Source of the DNA: Apricaphanius iberus
Taxonomy: Eukaryota; Chordata; Actinopteri; Cyprinodontiformes; Aphaniidae
Direction of reading: 5' to 3'
NCBI GenBank assembly: GCA_028564705.1
Contig: JAPXFQ010000074.1
Coordinates: 2,559,501-2,623,500 of the forward strand
DNA: 64,000 bases
Shown here: piece by piece, positions 1 to 9,400 of the stretch
Layout: each line of letters opens with the position of its first letter
How positions within the stretch are numbered: position 1 is the first letter of the stretch
Position numbers and translations under genes: made by a program
The notes under the pieces: model-generated
Told to the model about the DNA's origin: nothing
What the model saw: the letters and a program-made list of their open reading frames with translations, nothing else
Database searches by the model: none

Positions 1-2850
1 TCAGATATTTGTAAGTGTGTAAGTCATGAATTGAAAGAGGAGTTTTTTCTCATGTGACATGTATAAATAGAAGAAAATGGCAGCTTTGATACAAAATGGC
101 TCACTTTCTGTGATGTTTTGAAGTTGGTTCAAAATAATTTTTTGTTAAGGCAATCACAACCTACATATTCCTGCTTAATTTAAATTTCCTATATAAATGC
201 AACACATTATGGTGATAATTTTATTAAGCCATTACAATGGTAATGGTAAATGGACTGAACTTATATAGCGCTTTTCTAGTCTTACTGACCACTCAAAGCT
301 CTTTACATTGAAGCCACATTCACCCAATCACACTCACATTCATACACCGACACCCAACATGGCTCGGTAGGACAATGTAGAATTTGGGGGTTAAGTGCCT
401 TGCCCAGGGGCACATCGAACCTACGACCCTCCGATTGCAAGCCAACTACTCTACCACTGAGCCACAGTCGCCCCCAATGCATATGGAAATTCTAAACAAT
501 CATATTTTAATGGTATGCAGCCCAGCTTAACCAGGCCACAGCACACCCTCTTTCCAAAACTGTCAGCATTGGGTAAGAACCTAATACAATTTATTTTCAG
601 TCACTGACCACAGCAAAAATATTGATCCAATAAAGGCCGGCAAATAAGGACCTTTCACTGTAAAACATTCCACTTCCTTTTCTTAGGGGGCGGGTCTTAA
701 GAAATGTCAGCATTTGAACATCTAGGAATGGACCTGATAAACATCCAATACTGAAGTTTTCCCCAGTCTGTGTTTTTCTGAAGAGGAGTCGTAACTGTTT
801 TAATATTTATGGCGAGAAACCTACGTTTGGGACCTAGCCATGCCCACCTGGTTTGATGCTGAAAAATTCCTGTGATAACCTTTGATCGCCACTGCCTAAA
901 GTCTCTCCTCCGTGGTTTAGAAGTTTGTAGGTCAAAAGCTCTAAGAGCAGTTCGATCAAATACAATGTCATTAAACGGCAGAAGATGGTGTGTTTCATTC
1001 AAAATGGCCGACTTCCTGCTGTGTTTGGACTCTTAGACTGTTTTATAGGTACTAAAGTACTACATATGTGTGTTTAATGAAATTGTGTTCAGATGAATTG
1101 TGGCTTGGGACTGATATTTTTAAGGGTTGTTGAGTAATTTGGCCACACCCATCAAATATTAGCATACACAACTCTCTGGACATGGACTAATATCCATAGT
1201 GTTGAATCTGGTTAGGCTTGGATGAGTTTTGTGGAAATTAAAGCCAAACGTATGGCCGTGGCGTGGTGCCGCAGTTTGCCACGCTCCCAAAGCCACACCC
1301 TTTTTTTAAAAACTCTTATTACTGGACACAGCGTTACCCCAACAGGTTTCCAGCCGCTGTGCAGCATTGTTATGCAAATTTGCTCAACTGTGGAAATTCT
1401 AAAACTTTCATGGCAAAACATTACACTTCCTGATTTGAGGGGGCGGGGCTTAGGTGATAAGAATTAACCTTCTAGGATCGTCAGGGAAGAGATGAACATC
1501 CTCCAGAGAAGGTTTCAACCAACTGTGACTTTCTGAAGAAGAGTTGTAACTGTTTCAATATTTGTGGCGAGAAGCTTAATTTTGAGGCCTAGCCACGCCC
1601 ACCTGGATCAATGCAGAAAAATTCCTTTGATAACTTTTGATCCCCAATGCCTTCTGTCTCTGTCCTCTTGTTTAGAAGTCTCTAGGTCAAAACCTGTAGG
1701 ATGAGTTTGATCAAATACGACCTGTACAAATTGCACACAATGGCATATTTGATTAAAAGTGGCCAACATCTGGTTGGGATTGGACCGTGGCTCCGAGAGA
1801 CGTTTTTGTAGGTCATTAGGTACTACATATGTGAGTTGAATGACATTGTGCTCAGATAAAGTATGGCTTGGGGCTGGTGTTTTTAACGGTTGTAGGGGGC
1901 GCTGTGGAGTAATTAGGCCACGCCCACCAGATAGTAGCCTACTTAACTCTCCGGGGATGGACTAATATACATCATGTAAAATTTCATTAGGATTGGATAA
2001 TTTTTTGGGATATTAGAGCCAAACGTATGGCCATGGCTTGACAACTCACTTCGCCACGCCACAACAGCCATACCCTTTTGTGAAAACCCTCAGTACTGGA
2101 CACAGAGTTACCCCACCTCTTTTACCGTTATTATGCTAATTTGCTCAAGTGTGGAAATTCTGGAACTTTCACAACAAAACATTATACTTCCAGTTCTGAG
2201 GGGATGGGGCATAAGTGATGTCAATGTTTGACGAAATAGGATCGTCAGGTACCTGATAAACATCCTCCACAGAATTTTCAGCCATGTCTGTCTTTCTGAA
2301 GAGGATTTATAACTGTCTTAATATTTTTGGCGTGTAGTCAAATTTTGAGGCCTGGCCACACCCCTTTAACATAAAAGAAAACTCAAACCTTTGATAAATT
2401 TTGATCCCCCATGCCTGAAGGCCATCTTGACTAATTTTCAAGCTGATCGGTTGAAACCTGTAGGAGTTTGCCAACGTTCGACATGTGTGAAATGGCAAAA
2501 TTGACCCTTTAAGCCAAAATGGCCGACTTTCTGTCCATCTGGGACTATGATATAATGGGAGTTTTTTGTTCGTTTGGAGGAGTTCTAACAGTGTTCCAAA
2601 TTTAAAATTTCTATGTTAAACCAAGTGGAGTAGATAAAGTTTAGGGGGTGCAGTTGAGCTATCTGGCCACACCCCTCTTAAATTCCATCAGAATACATAC
2701 ATTTCAAGCACACCTGACGTTCCTGCCAAATATGGTGAGTTTTTGAATATGGTTAGGCCTCCAAGAAGCCAATTCGTTTGATGGAAGAATAATAAGAAAC
2801 ACTACAGGAACAATAGGCCTTCGCAGCGCTTAGCTGCTCGGGCCTAATAA
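1..2850 (+). repeat. Array of a ~755-bp teleost interspersed repeat
   Basis: Three clear successive copies of one unit start near 661, 1414 and 2172, each opening with a variant of 'aaaacattccacttcc' and a G-rich 'gggggcgggg' run. Each later contains a version of 'aaaatggccgacttcc' (about 1000, 1760 and 2511). A fourth, left-truncated unit occupies the first ~650 bases and is split by another repeat at 238-476. Short open frames here are chance products. The right end carries 'ggccttcgcagcgctt' and 'gctcgggcctaat' (about 2815-2850), which look like a defined element end. The same family lies in reverse orientation at 57295-58500. I do not know its class. Confidence 0.75.
238..476 (+). repeat. 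Short dispersed repeat inserted in the 755-bp array
   Basis: The segment begins near 'aatggactgaacttatata', continues through 'gcgcttttctagtc' and 'ccttgcccaggggcacat', and ends in a short C-rich run. It interrupts the first unit of the surrounding array: the array sequence resumes at about 480. A partial second copy with the same first ~120 bases is at 44289-44412. This pattern is common in fish genomes, but I cannot name the family with certainty. No coding potential. Confidence 0.6.
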
Positions 2851-2984
2851 TGTAAAACCCACTATTCATAGCCTCTAATCATAGACAGAACCGAGCCATC
2901 TTGAACAAAAGCTGTCAAATTAATGTCATCTAATATAACTATATATATAATAAGTCTGGTCATATTTGTCAATAAATCACCAGT

Positions 2985-3052
2985 GTTGACACATTTACTT
3001 TGAAACAGTAATCTTATTACAGATTAATGATTACTCCCTCAAAAAGTAACTG
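2985..3052 (-). repeat. Left remnant of a dispersed repeat split by the Harbinger element
   Basis: The sequence just left of the transposon ('attaatgattactccctc', then 'aaaaagtaactg') resumes to the right of it at 8944 as 'ttactgattactttatt'. The same kind of GTAAC/GATTAC-rich sequence is found at 9190-9400, 45145-45360 and 56990-57250. The Harbinger therefore appears to have landed in an older copy. The bases from 2851 to 2984 show no recognisable feature. Confidence 0.4.
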
Positions 3053-3079
3053 TTAAGGCGTCTCTCCACTAGTGCCTTT

Positions 3080-4310
3080 TGCTGTGTACAATACAGTACT
3101 ACACGGTACAATACAGAACTACACAGTACTACATGACACACTGAAGTACTACACAGCACTATATGGTCAAATACAGTACTAAACAGTACTACAATATACA
3201 ATAAAGTACTACACAGTACTACATGGCACATTAAAGTACTACACAGAACTACATGGTCAAATACAGTACTACACAGTACTACATGGTACAGTACAGTACT
3301 ACATGGTACAATACAGTACTACACAGTACTACATGGCACATTAAAGTACTACACAGCACTATATGGTCAAATACAGTACTACATGGTACACTACAGTACT
3401 TCACAGTACTAAATGGTAAAATACAGTACTACACACTACTACATAGTACAATAAAGTATTACACATTACTACATGGTAAAATAAAGTACTACACAGTACT
3501 ACAAAGTATAACACACTACTATACATTACTACATGGTACAATACAGTACTACACGGTACAATATAGTACTATACAGTACTACATGGTACAACACAGTACT
3601 AAAGAGTACTAAATGGTACAATAAAGTACTACACAGTACCACATGGAAGAATACAGTTCTACACAGTACTATATCGTACAATAAAATACTACACAGTACT
3701 ACATGGCAAAATACAGTACTACAAGGTACAATACAGTACCAGATAGTACAATACAGTGCTATATAGTATTAAATAGTAAAAACAGCACTAGACAGTAATA
3801 TATGGTAGAATACAGTACTACACAGTACTACATAGTATAATAACATACTACAGACTACTACAATGTATTATACAATACTACACAGTACTGCATTGTACAG
3901 CACAGTACTACGTAGTACTACATGTTAATATACAGTACTACACTACACAATAAATACTACACAGTACAATACAGTACTACACAGTACTAAATGGTACAAT
4001 ACAGTACTAGACAGTACAACATGGTATAATACAGTACTACACAGTACTACATGGTAAAATACAGTGCTAGACAGTATTACATGGTAAAATACAGTACTAG
4101 ACAGTACTACATGGTCAAATACAGCACTACACAGTACTACATGTTAAAATGCAGTACTACATGGTAGAATACAGTACTACACAGTACTACATGGTAAAAT
4201 ACAGTACTACATGGTCAAATACAGCAAAACACAGTACTACATTGTACAATACAGTACTGCACAGTACTACATGATACAATGCAGTACTATACAGTACTAT
4301 ATGGAAAAAA
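3080..4310. repeat. TACT/ACAG-rich minisatellite, about 1.2 kb
   Basis: The whole stretch is built from variants of 'acagtactac' joined by linkers such as 'atggtacaat', giving mixed 10-, 20- and 30-bp higher-order periods. It begins about 25 bases inside the left end of the Harbinger element and stops at about 4310. Because the repeat lacks stop codons in some frames, it yields Tyr/Ser/Thr-rich open frames on both strands (for example 3253-3612). These are artefacts of the repeat, not genes. Confidence 0.9.
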
Positions 4311-4730
4311 CCCTTGCTGAATTTGTCAACAGAAGCTCTTATTGGGTTTGGTCGTTACTACGCACACCGTGGCAGGCCCTCAGGGGCGGCGCAAGGCAGT
4401 AGCTCGGGGTTGCTATAGCAACACCAAGCTTTAGCCAAGCAACTGCTTAGCAACCCCAATAATTTTTCTAAAAAAAATTAGATCAAATTATTTATTAATT
4501 GATTTAATTTGATGAATCAGTGTGGTCATTTTAATTATAGTTTTGGATAAAAATGATTTGGCTTAAAATATAAAATAAGACGTGCTGACACTAAACCTCA
4601 CTGGTCAGGGAGAGGTCGCTATCGCGACACTTGCCCCAATCTCATGCGTTTAGATTAGTTGTAGAGCAGTGAACTTGTGTGGATAGCAGTAAGCTAATGA
4701 AAGCCAAAGCTAAAAATTGAGAAGTTTCTC

Positions 4731-6379
4731 ATGCGTCAGCGAAAACAACCGCGAACACTAATGGAGACAGACCGCCCAGCTACCTCCAACACTGACGTGG
4801 ACCACACAGAGGATTGTAGCAGCAGTGAGGATCAGGTCCATTTTAAGGAAAACGAGTGTACATGCGACAGCGAAGGACAAGTGCCCGCGCCCGTGTGTGA
4901 GCAGTGGCAGCAGGTCCATGAGCAGGACCCGCTTGCTTCCACCTCAGGTGATGGTGGATGTAGCAGTGACTCCCTCTTCGCTTCATCTGATATCAGCGAT
5001 ATCGCGCTTGAAGGACCACGTCTCCCCGTGCTAACCAAATACCGGGCTAAAAAGTGCGGGATGCAAATGCGGTCTTTCAACTGCCGTTGGTACAAGCAAT
5101 ATAGCTGGCTGTAGTACTCGGTCACCAAGGACTGTGTGTTTTGCTTTGCCTGCAGACATTTTGCTCATGGAGGGTGCTAATTTCGTAAAGAGACCGCATT
5201 TACCCAGGGTGGATTTAGCACATTGGTTAAAGCTGTGCAGTGATTGCACACACATGATTCAAGTGCTGGCCATAAATATGCAATGGATGCATGGGCTGAA
5301 TTCAAGATGAGAAAGGAGAGTGACTCAAAAATAAGTAATGCACTCAGCGAGGGACATTCAAAAACATTATGTGAAAACCGGGAATATATACGGGCAGTTG
5401 TTGAAGCATTACGTTATACTGCATGCCAGACAATTGCACAGAGAGGACACAGGGAAACTGAAATGTCAAACAGGGGAAACTTTATTGAACTTTTACATGT
5501 CATTGGGAAATTTGACAAAACTGTTGAAAAAAATGTTGCCAATATTCCCAAATATGCAAAGTACACTCATCATGACAAACAAGATGAGCTGATTGACATC
5601 ATGGCAAATATGATCAGAGAACAAATAAGCGGGGAAGTACAGGAAGCCGGGGTATTTGCACTTATATATATATAAGTGCAAATATTCTTTGAAATTGTGC
5701 AGATACAGCATACATTTTTTTTCTGGCTCTGTTGTGCATAATATTTTCCTTAAGAAACAAAATGAGCTCAAACTTGCAAATAAGCAGTTTGAAGTAAAAA
5801 AATTATCAGAAAATAGATGGGCTTGCCAGTATTCTGCACTTTCGGCCATTCAGAAAACTCTGACAGCAATCTGTGCATCACTTGATGATGTGATGCTGCA
5901 GCCAAATGCCCGAAGGAAGACAGAAGCATGGGCAATAAAGGCACTGATCGACTGTCTTGTCTGACCACCTGCAATCCCCAGATCTGCAACTGGCATCTGC
6001 TATAGACCTTGTTGAGTCCATAATTACATCCCGCTCTGACAAGAGAAATGAAAAGTTCTGGAGTGAAATTTGGGACAAAGCTCAAGCCTTGTCAACCAGA
6101 GCTGGCATCCTTACTCAGCTGAGACCAGAGAGACTACATGTGCAAACTGCAGGCCACTTAGAATACTTTGTAGTTGATGCTCAAATCGGAAGGCGTCCAG
6201 CCCTCACCTCTACCGATGCCATTCAACAGAACTGTTACTACCCTGTCACTGATAGACTTATTAATGAACTAAAAAAACAGTTTTCACCTGAAGCTTGTGG
6301 GGTTCTACAGGGCACATCTGCCTTAAAAAAACAACCAAAACTTTTGAGCAACTCCTTATGGTCACAAAGCAACTACTAA
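4731..6379 (+). pseudogene. hAT transposase remnant, TTF zinc finger / DUF4371 type
   Basis: The reading frame starts with a Ser/Asp/Glu-rich N-terminal region (4731-5040). It continues past an in-frame TAG at 5112-5114, where relatives have WLEYS-type sequence, into 'DCVFCFACRHF', the Cys pattern of a TTF zinc finger. A second open piece at 5244-5675 has the helical DUF4371 character of ZMYM1-like hAT transposases ('HKYAMDAW', 'NIPKYAKYTHHDKQDELI'). It breaks at a perfect palindrome (5653-5684), after which related sequence continues in other frames at 5760-6100 ('SENRWACQYSALSAIQ', 'EKFWSEIWDKA'). At least three stops and two frame changes are visible, and the C-terminal dimerisation part is missing. 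It is non-functional. Confidence 0.65.
5653..5684. repeat. Perfect 32-bp palindrome
   Basis: The 32 bases read identically on both strands. Each arm begins 'tatttgcactta' and the centre is an alternating TA run. It lies exactly where the hAT protein frame is lost, between two readable blocks. Confidence 0.9.
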
Positions 6380-6565
6380 GCTACTGCAGAGAAAAAATCC
6401 TGGTACTGCCCATGCAGGCTCTTTTTACATTTCCAGAAATGTTCTAGTTAAGAATTACTTCACATTTGCACAAACCAAAGCGTCATATGTTGGGCTGCCC
6501 CAGGGTATGTTGCGGGAAGTAAACAAAAGGCTCGGAGAAGAAAGGCGCGGACAGGAAGACCAACA

Positions 6566-8142
6566 ATGGCGAATCCCCTAGCGACCGTGAGTTTTTTGCT
6601 CAGTCTCTGGATTTTTGTGGCCGCCCGTTGAAGGGTGTTTATGGGAAGGAAAGACAAGGCAATTTTATTTGTATAGCACACTTTCAACACAAGGCAATTC
6701 AAGGTGCTTATGGTCGAACAGCGAAGAGAAAGAGTCTTTAGTCGAAGAATAAAGACCCTGGAAAAGCTACAAACTGCAAGGAAGAACGCAGTGGAGAAGT
6801 ACAGACGAGTGTGGGAAGCCCTGCAGGAGCATGATGCTACAGAGAGAACAAGGCGGCTTGTGCGGGTAAGCCACTGCAAATTCTGTCCCGTTGTCGTCGG
6901 CTATAAATGGAATCTGTGTATTTATTTATTTTAACCGCTGAAGCCCAGTGTAAAAGCATATGTTGACAAGCTGGCTCTATTAATAAGTATTCCGTGTGTG
7001 TGTTTCGGATGGCTGCTCTGCGAAGCCGTCTCAGCCGACCGTTGGTGTGGTCTTTTAAGCGGGCCTCTCAGTGGTCGTACAACGTTGTTCCCGGTTTCAA
7101 CGAAGCTCAGTGGTTGGAGAACTGCAGGATGTCGGAACAAACCTTCATCTATCTGTCCAGCAAGCTACGCCCGTCCCTGGAGCAACAGCACATGGCTTTT
7201 CAACACCGTGTCCCTTTCAAAAAGCGAGTTGGCCATTGTTCTGTGGAAGCTAGCTACAGGTTCTGAGTACAGAAGTATTGGGCATCTGTTTGGAGTCAGC
7301 ATCACAACTGTGTGGAGGTGTGTTAAGGAGTTTTGTGCCGCAGCAGAGACATCACTTGTGCCTCAACAAATACGTGTCCCTGATGAAGACAAGTTTAGAG
7401 ACATCTCGCCGTACATTGAAAACAGGTGGGGCTTTCACATTGTGTGGATGCAATAGATGGCTCCCACATACCCATCACCGCCCCACCAGAATATCACATA
7501 GACTACTTCAACCGTAAAAGCTGCCACTCCATCATCCTCCAAGGTGTTGTGGATGGAAAGGGACCGTTCTGGAATGTGTGTACTGGATTAGCCGGGAGCC
7601 TGCATGATGCCAGGGTTCTGAGGCTGTCTACGCTGTGGGAGTTGGCCAGCCGGGGAAACCTATTTCCACCTCACTCCAGAAACATCGGAACCATAACAAC
7701 TGGCTACTACATCCTTGGAGACTCTGCATACCCATTGCTAAACTGGTTGTTGAAGCCATTTAATGACACTGGACAACTAACGGCAGAAAAACTACTGTAC
7801 AATCATAAATTCAGCAGAGCACGGGTTGCTGTAGAAAATGCTTTTGGTCGGCTAAAGGGGAGATGGCGGGGCCTTTTAAAAAGAAATAAATGCGAACTTA
7901 AACTTGTGTAGTCTATGGTGATGACTTGCTGTGCTCTGCATAACCTGTGTGAAACTCAGGGTGAGCCGTATGAAACTACATGGGATGAAGCTGCAGAGTG
8001 TTCTGCAGTGCAGTCTGTCACAGTGGCGCATAATGTGGAAGAGGGGGGCAGATATACACGAGATGCTTTAATGCATTACCTCTCGAGAGTCGAGGTCAGT
8101 CTTATTCTACGATTTAGGGGCTTCTGCTGCATTGTGGGATAG
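6566..8142 (+). pseudogene. PIF/Harbinger DDE transposase (HARBI1-like), broken
   Basis: A first exon-like block starts at the ATG at 6566 (MANPLATV) and carries a Lys/Arg-rich helical segment at 6704-6870, followed by a GTAAG-type splice donor near 6868. The main domain begins near 7000 ('GFNEAQWLENCRMSEQTF'). It changes frame near 7215 ('ELAIVLWKLATGSEYRSI') and returns to the first frame near 7430. The catalytic triad is still readable: D in 'AIDGSHIPI' (about 7456), D in 'YILGDSAYP' (about 7720) and E in 'VENAFGRLKGRW' (about 7834). A stop at 7909-7911 precedes the conserved 'CCALHNLCE' tail. A repeat tail (6655-6706) has landed in the first exon. Two frameshifts and at least two stops make it inactive. 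Related proteins cleave and rejoin DNA at the TIRs seen at 3056 and 8943. Confidence 0.85.
6655..6706 (-). repeat. Retroposon 3'-tail-like repeat
   Basis: 'aaggcaattttatttgtata' followed by 'gcacactttcaacacaagg' is the reverse complement of the sequence at 10575-10650. This is a short tail dispersed in fish genomes. It interrupts the first exon-like block of the Harbinger transposase. Confidence 0.6.
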
Positions 8143-8518
8143 CATCCACCGTCCACACTGCCCTCTGGTGGACATAACATAACTTAAGTTTGATGCTAAT
8201 ATCTTTCTTACTGAAGACATTTAATTGTCAAAATCAAAGTAATAAATATTCGAATGTATTCGAAGCTTAATATTAAACGAACTTCGAATATGATTTTTGG
8301 GCAAAAGTCAAAACCCTAATTTTTAAACTAATCAAATTTTGATTTGCAAAACGTCAGGCTGCTACAGTTAAAATGTACCTATAAATGTTGCAACATCCAA
8401 AAAGAAATTATCACCAAAACTGTAGCTTAAAGACAGAGATAGAAAACAGTGTATGTGTAGTCACTTTATTTACAAAGAAAATAAATGTAAACAGGTCTGT
8501 TTATGATTTTCACAATGT

Positions 8519-8770
8519 TCACCAGCACCCCGACAAAGGCTTGGTTGAGGCAGCCATCCTTTCCATCTCCTCTCTTCTTAGGGAAGCATCTTCTCTTCTC
8601 AGGGCATCCATCTTCTCCATCTCCTCTCTTCTGAGGGCAGCTTCCTGTTCTCTTGCCTTCCGTGCATCATCCAGAAGAATAGGCATGTGCTCGTCACGTT
8701 GGGCCCGGTTCTTCATGTCTTCTTCTTGTATCGCAGGAAAATTAAAGAATAGTCCGTGGATATCCTCCAT
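8519..8770 (-). pseudogene. C-terminal part of a Harbinger accessory (Myb-like) protein
   Basis: An 83-residue minus-strand frame has a strongly helical, charged C-terminal half with repeated 'LRREEMEKM'/'LRREEMERM' heptad-like units, the pattern found after the DNA-binding domain in the second protein of vertebrate Harbinger elements. Its position just inside the right TIR, on the strand opposite the transposase, fits that role. The Myb/SANT or trihelix DNA-binding part is not visible, so this is at most a fragment. In intact elements the protein helps bring the transposase to the nucleus and to the element ends. The identification is an inference from position and composition. Confidence 0.45.
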
Positions 8771-9189
8771 GCTTTTCAGTACCAGTTTAGTATGGATAGA
8801 ACCACAGCTGAGGTGGTACTAAAAATAGTATTAGCTCGGTGCGGCTCGAAGAGGCTCAGCCAGACTTCTGCCAGTGGAGAGTAAAAGGTACTGAGGCTGA
8901 GTCGATCTGAGCCGAGTCGAATCGTACCGGTGGAGAGACGCCTTTATTTTACTGATTACTTTATTTGTTAATTTCAGCAGCTGCCAATAACATAAAAACA
9001 ATAACCAGTTTTGCCAATAGGCCTGCTCACTTTATTGGATGCGCATTTTAACAGTTAGGTCCAAAATATACTTGTTTTTTAACCTGTACCTGTAGTAGAA
9101 GATATGTAAGACCATATTTACTTCTATGGTGTCTTGTTTTCCTGCTGCTTTTACCATGCTAAAATGACCCATTGTACAAAATATATCTT

Positions 9190-9400
9190 TTTGAATATAT
9201 CTTTAGAAGATTACAAAAATAGTAACGCCTAGTTAATTCGGACAAATAACTTTAATTTGATCTCTGGTATTGTAATAGTAAAGCGTGAAATTAGTTTGTT
9301 TCTGAATAAGTGGTCATATTTAGAGTAATGCGCTACTGAGTAACTCGTTAGGAGCATCACTACAAATGACACAGCACTTTTCTTCTTCCTCTGAGACTTG
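9190..9400 (+). repeat. Dispersed repeat, copy 1 (GTAAC-rich family)
   Basis: The stretch around 'gagtaatgcgctactgagta' and 'actcgttaggagcatcac' is the reverse-complement counterpart of 45145-45360 and 56990-57250. It probably belonged to the same old insertion as 2985-3052 before the Harbinger separated them. The class is unknown and there is no coding frame. Confidence 0.55.

Larger units (their letters stand above)
4379..6430 (+). mobile_element. hAT-like transposon remnant (ZMYM1-like), nested
   Basis: A new segment starts at about 4379 with 'caggggcggcgcaaggcag', which resembles the CAGGGGCGG-type termini of vertebrate hAT elements. It leads into a TTF-type zinc finger plus DUF4371-like protein (4731-6379). 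I could not find the matching right terminus (an inverted form ending in about 'gccgcccctg') or a clean 8-bp duplication, so the right boundary is a guess. It lies wholly inside the Harbinger element and is presumably a later insertion or capture. Confidence 0.6.
3056..8943 (+). mobile_element. PIF/Harbinger DNA transposon, degraded, 5.9 kb
   Basis: The two ends form a perfect 14-bp inverted repeat: 'aggcgtctctccac' at 3056-3069 and its complement at 8930-8943. They are flanked by the trinucleotide TTA on both sides (3053-3055 and 8944-8946), the target duplication typical of PIF/Harbinger elements. Inside are a Harbinger DDE transposase on the plus strand (6566-8142) and the tail of a second protein on the minus strand (8519-8770), matching the usual two-gene organisation. 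The element is inflated by a minisatellite (3080-4310) and hAT-derived sequence (4379 to about 6430), and the transposase is frameshifted, so it cannot be autonomous. A pair of 'gtggagag'-type subterminal motifs lies at 8870-8940. Confidence 0.85.

Noticed and set aside
3253..3766. Open frames of 119 and 77 residues rich in Tyr, Ser and Thr
   Set aside because: They are translations of the TACT minisatellite; similar frames occur on the opposite strand and have no domain character.
6617..6627. 'gccgcccgttg' as the right terminus of the nested hAT element
   Set aside because: Only about seven of ten terminal bases match the left end, and no 8-bp duplication flanks it.
8205..8320. ATTCGAA-rich stretch as a separate hAT insertion
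   Set aside because: The motif is suggestive of a known fish repeat, but I could not define both ends or a target duplication inside the Harbinger.
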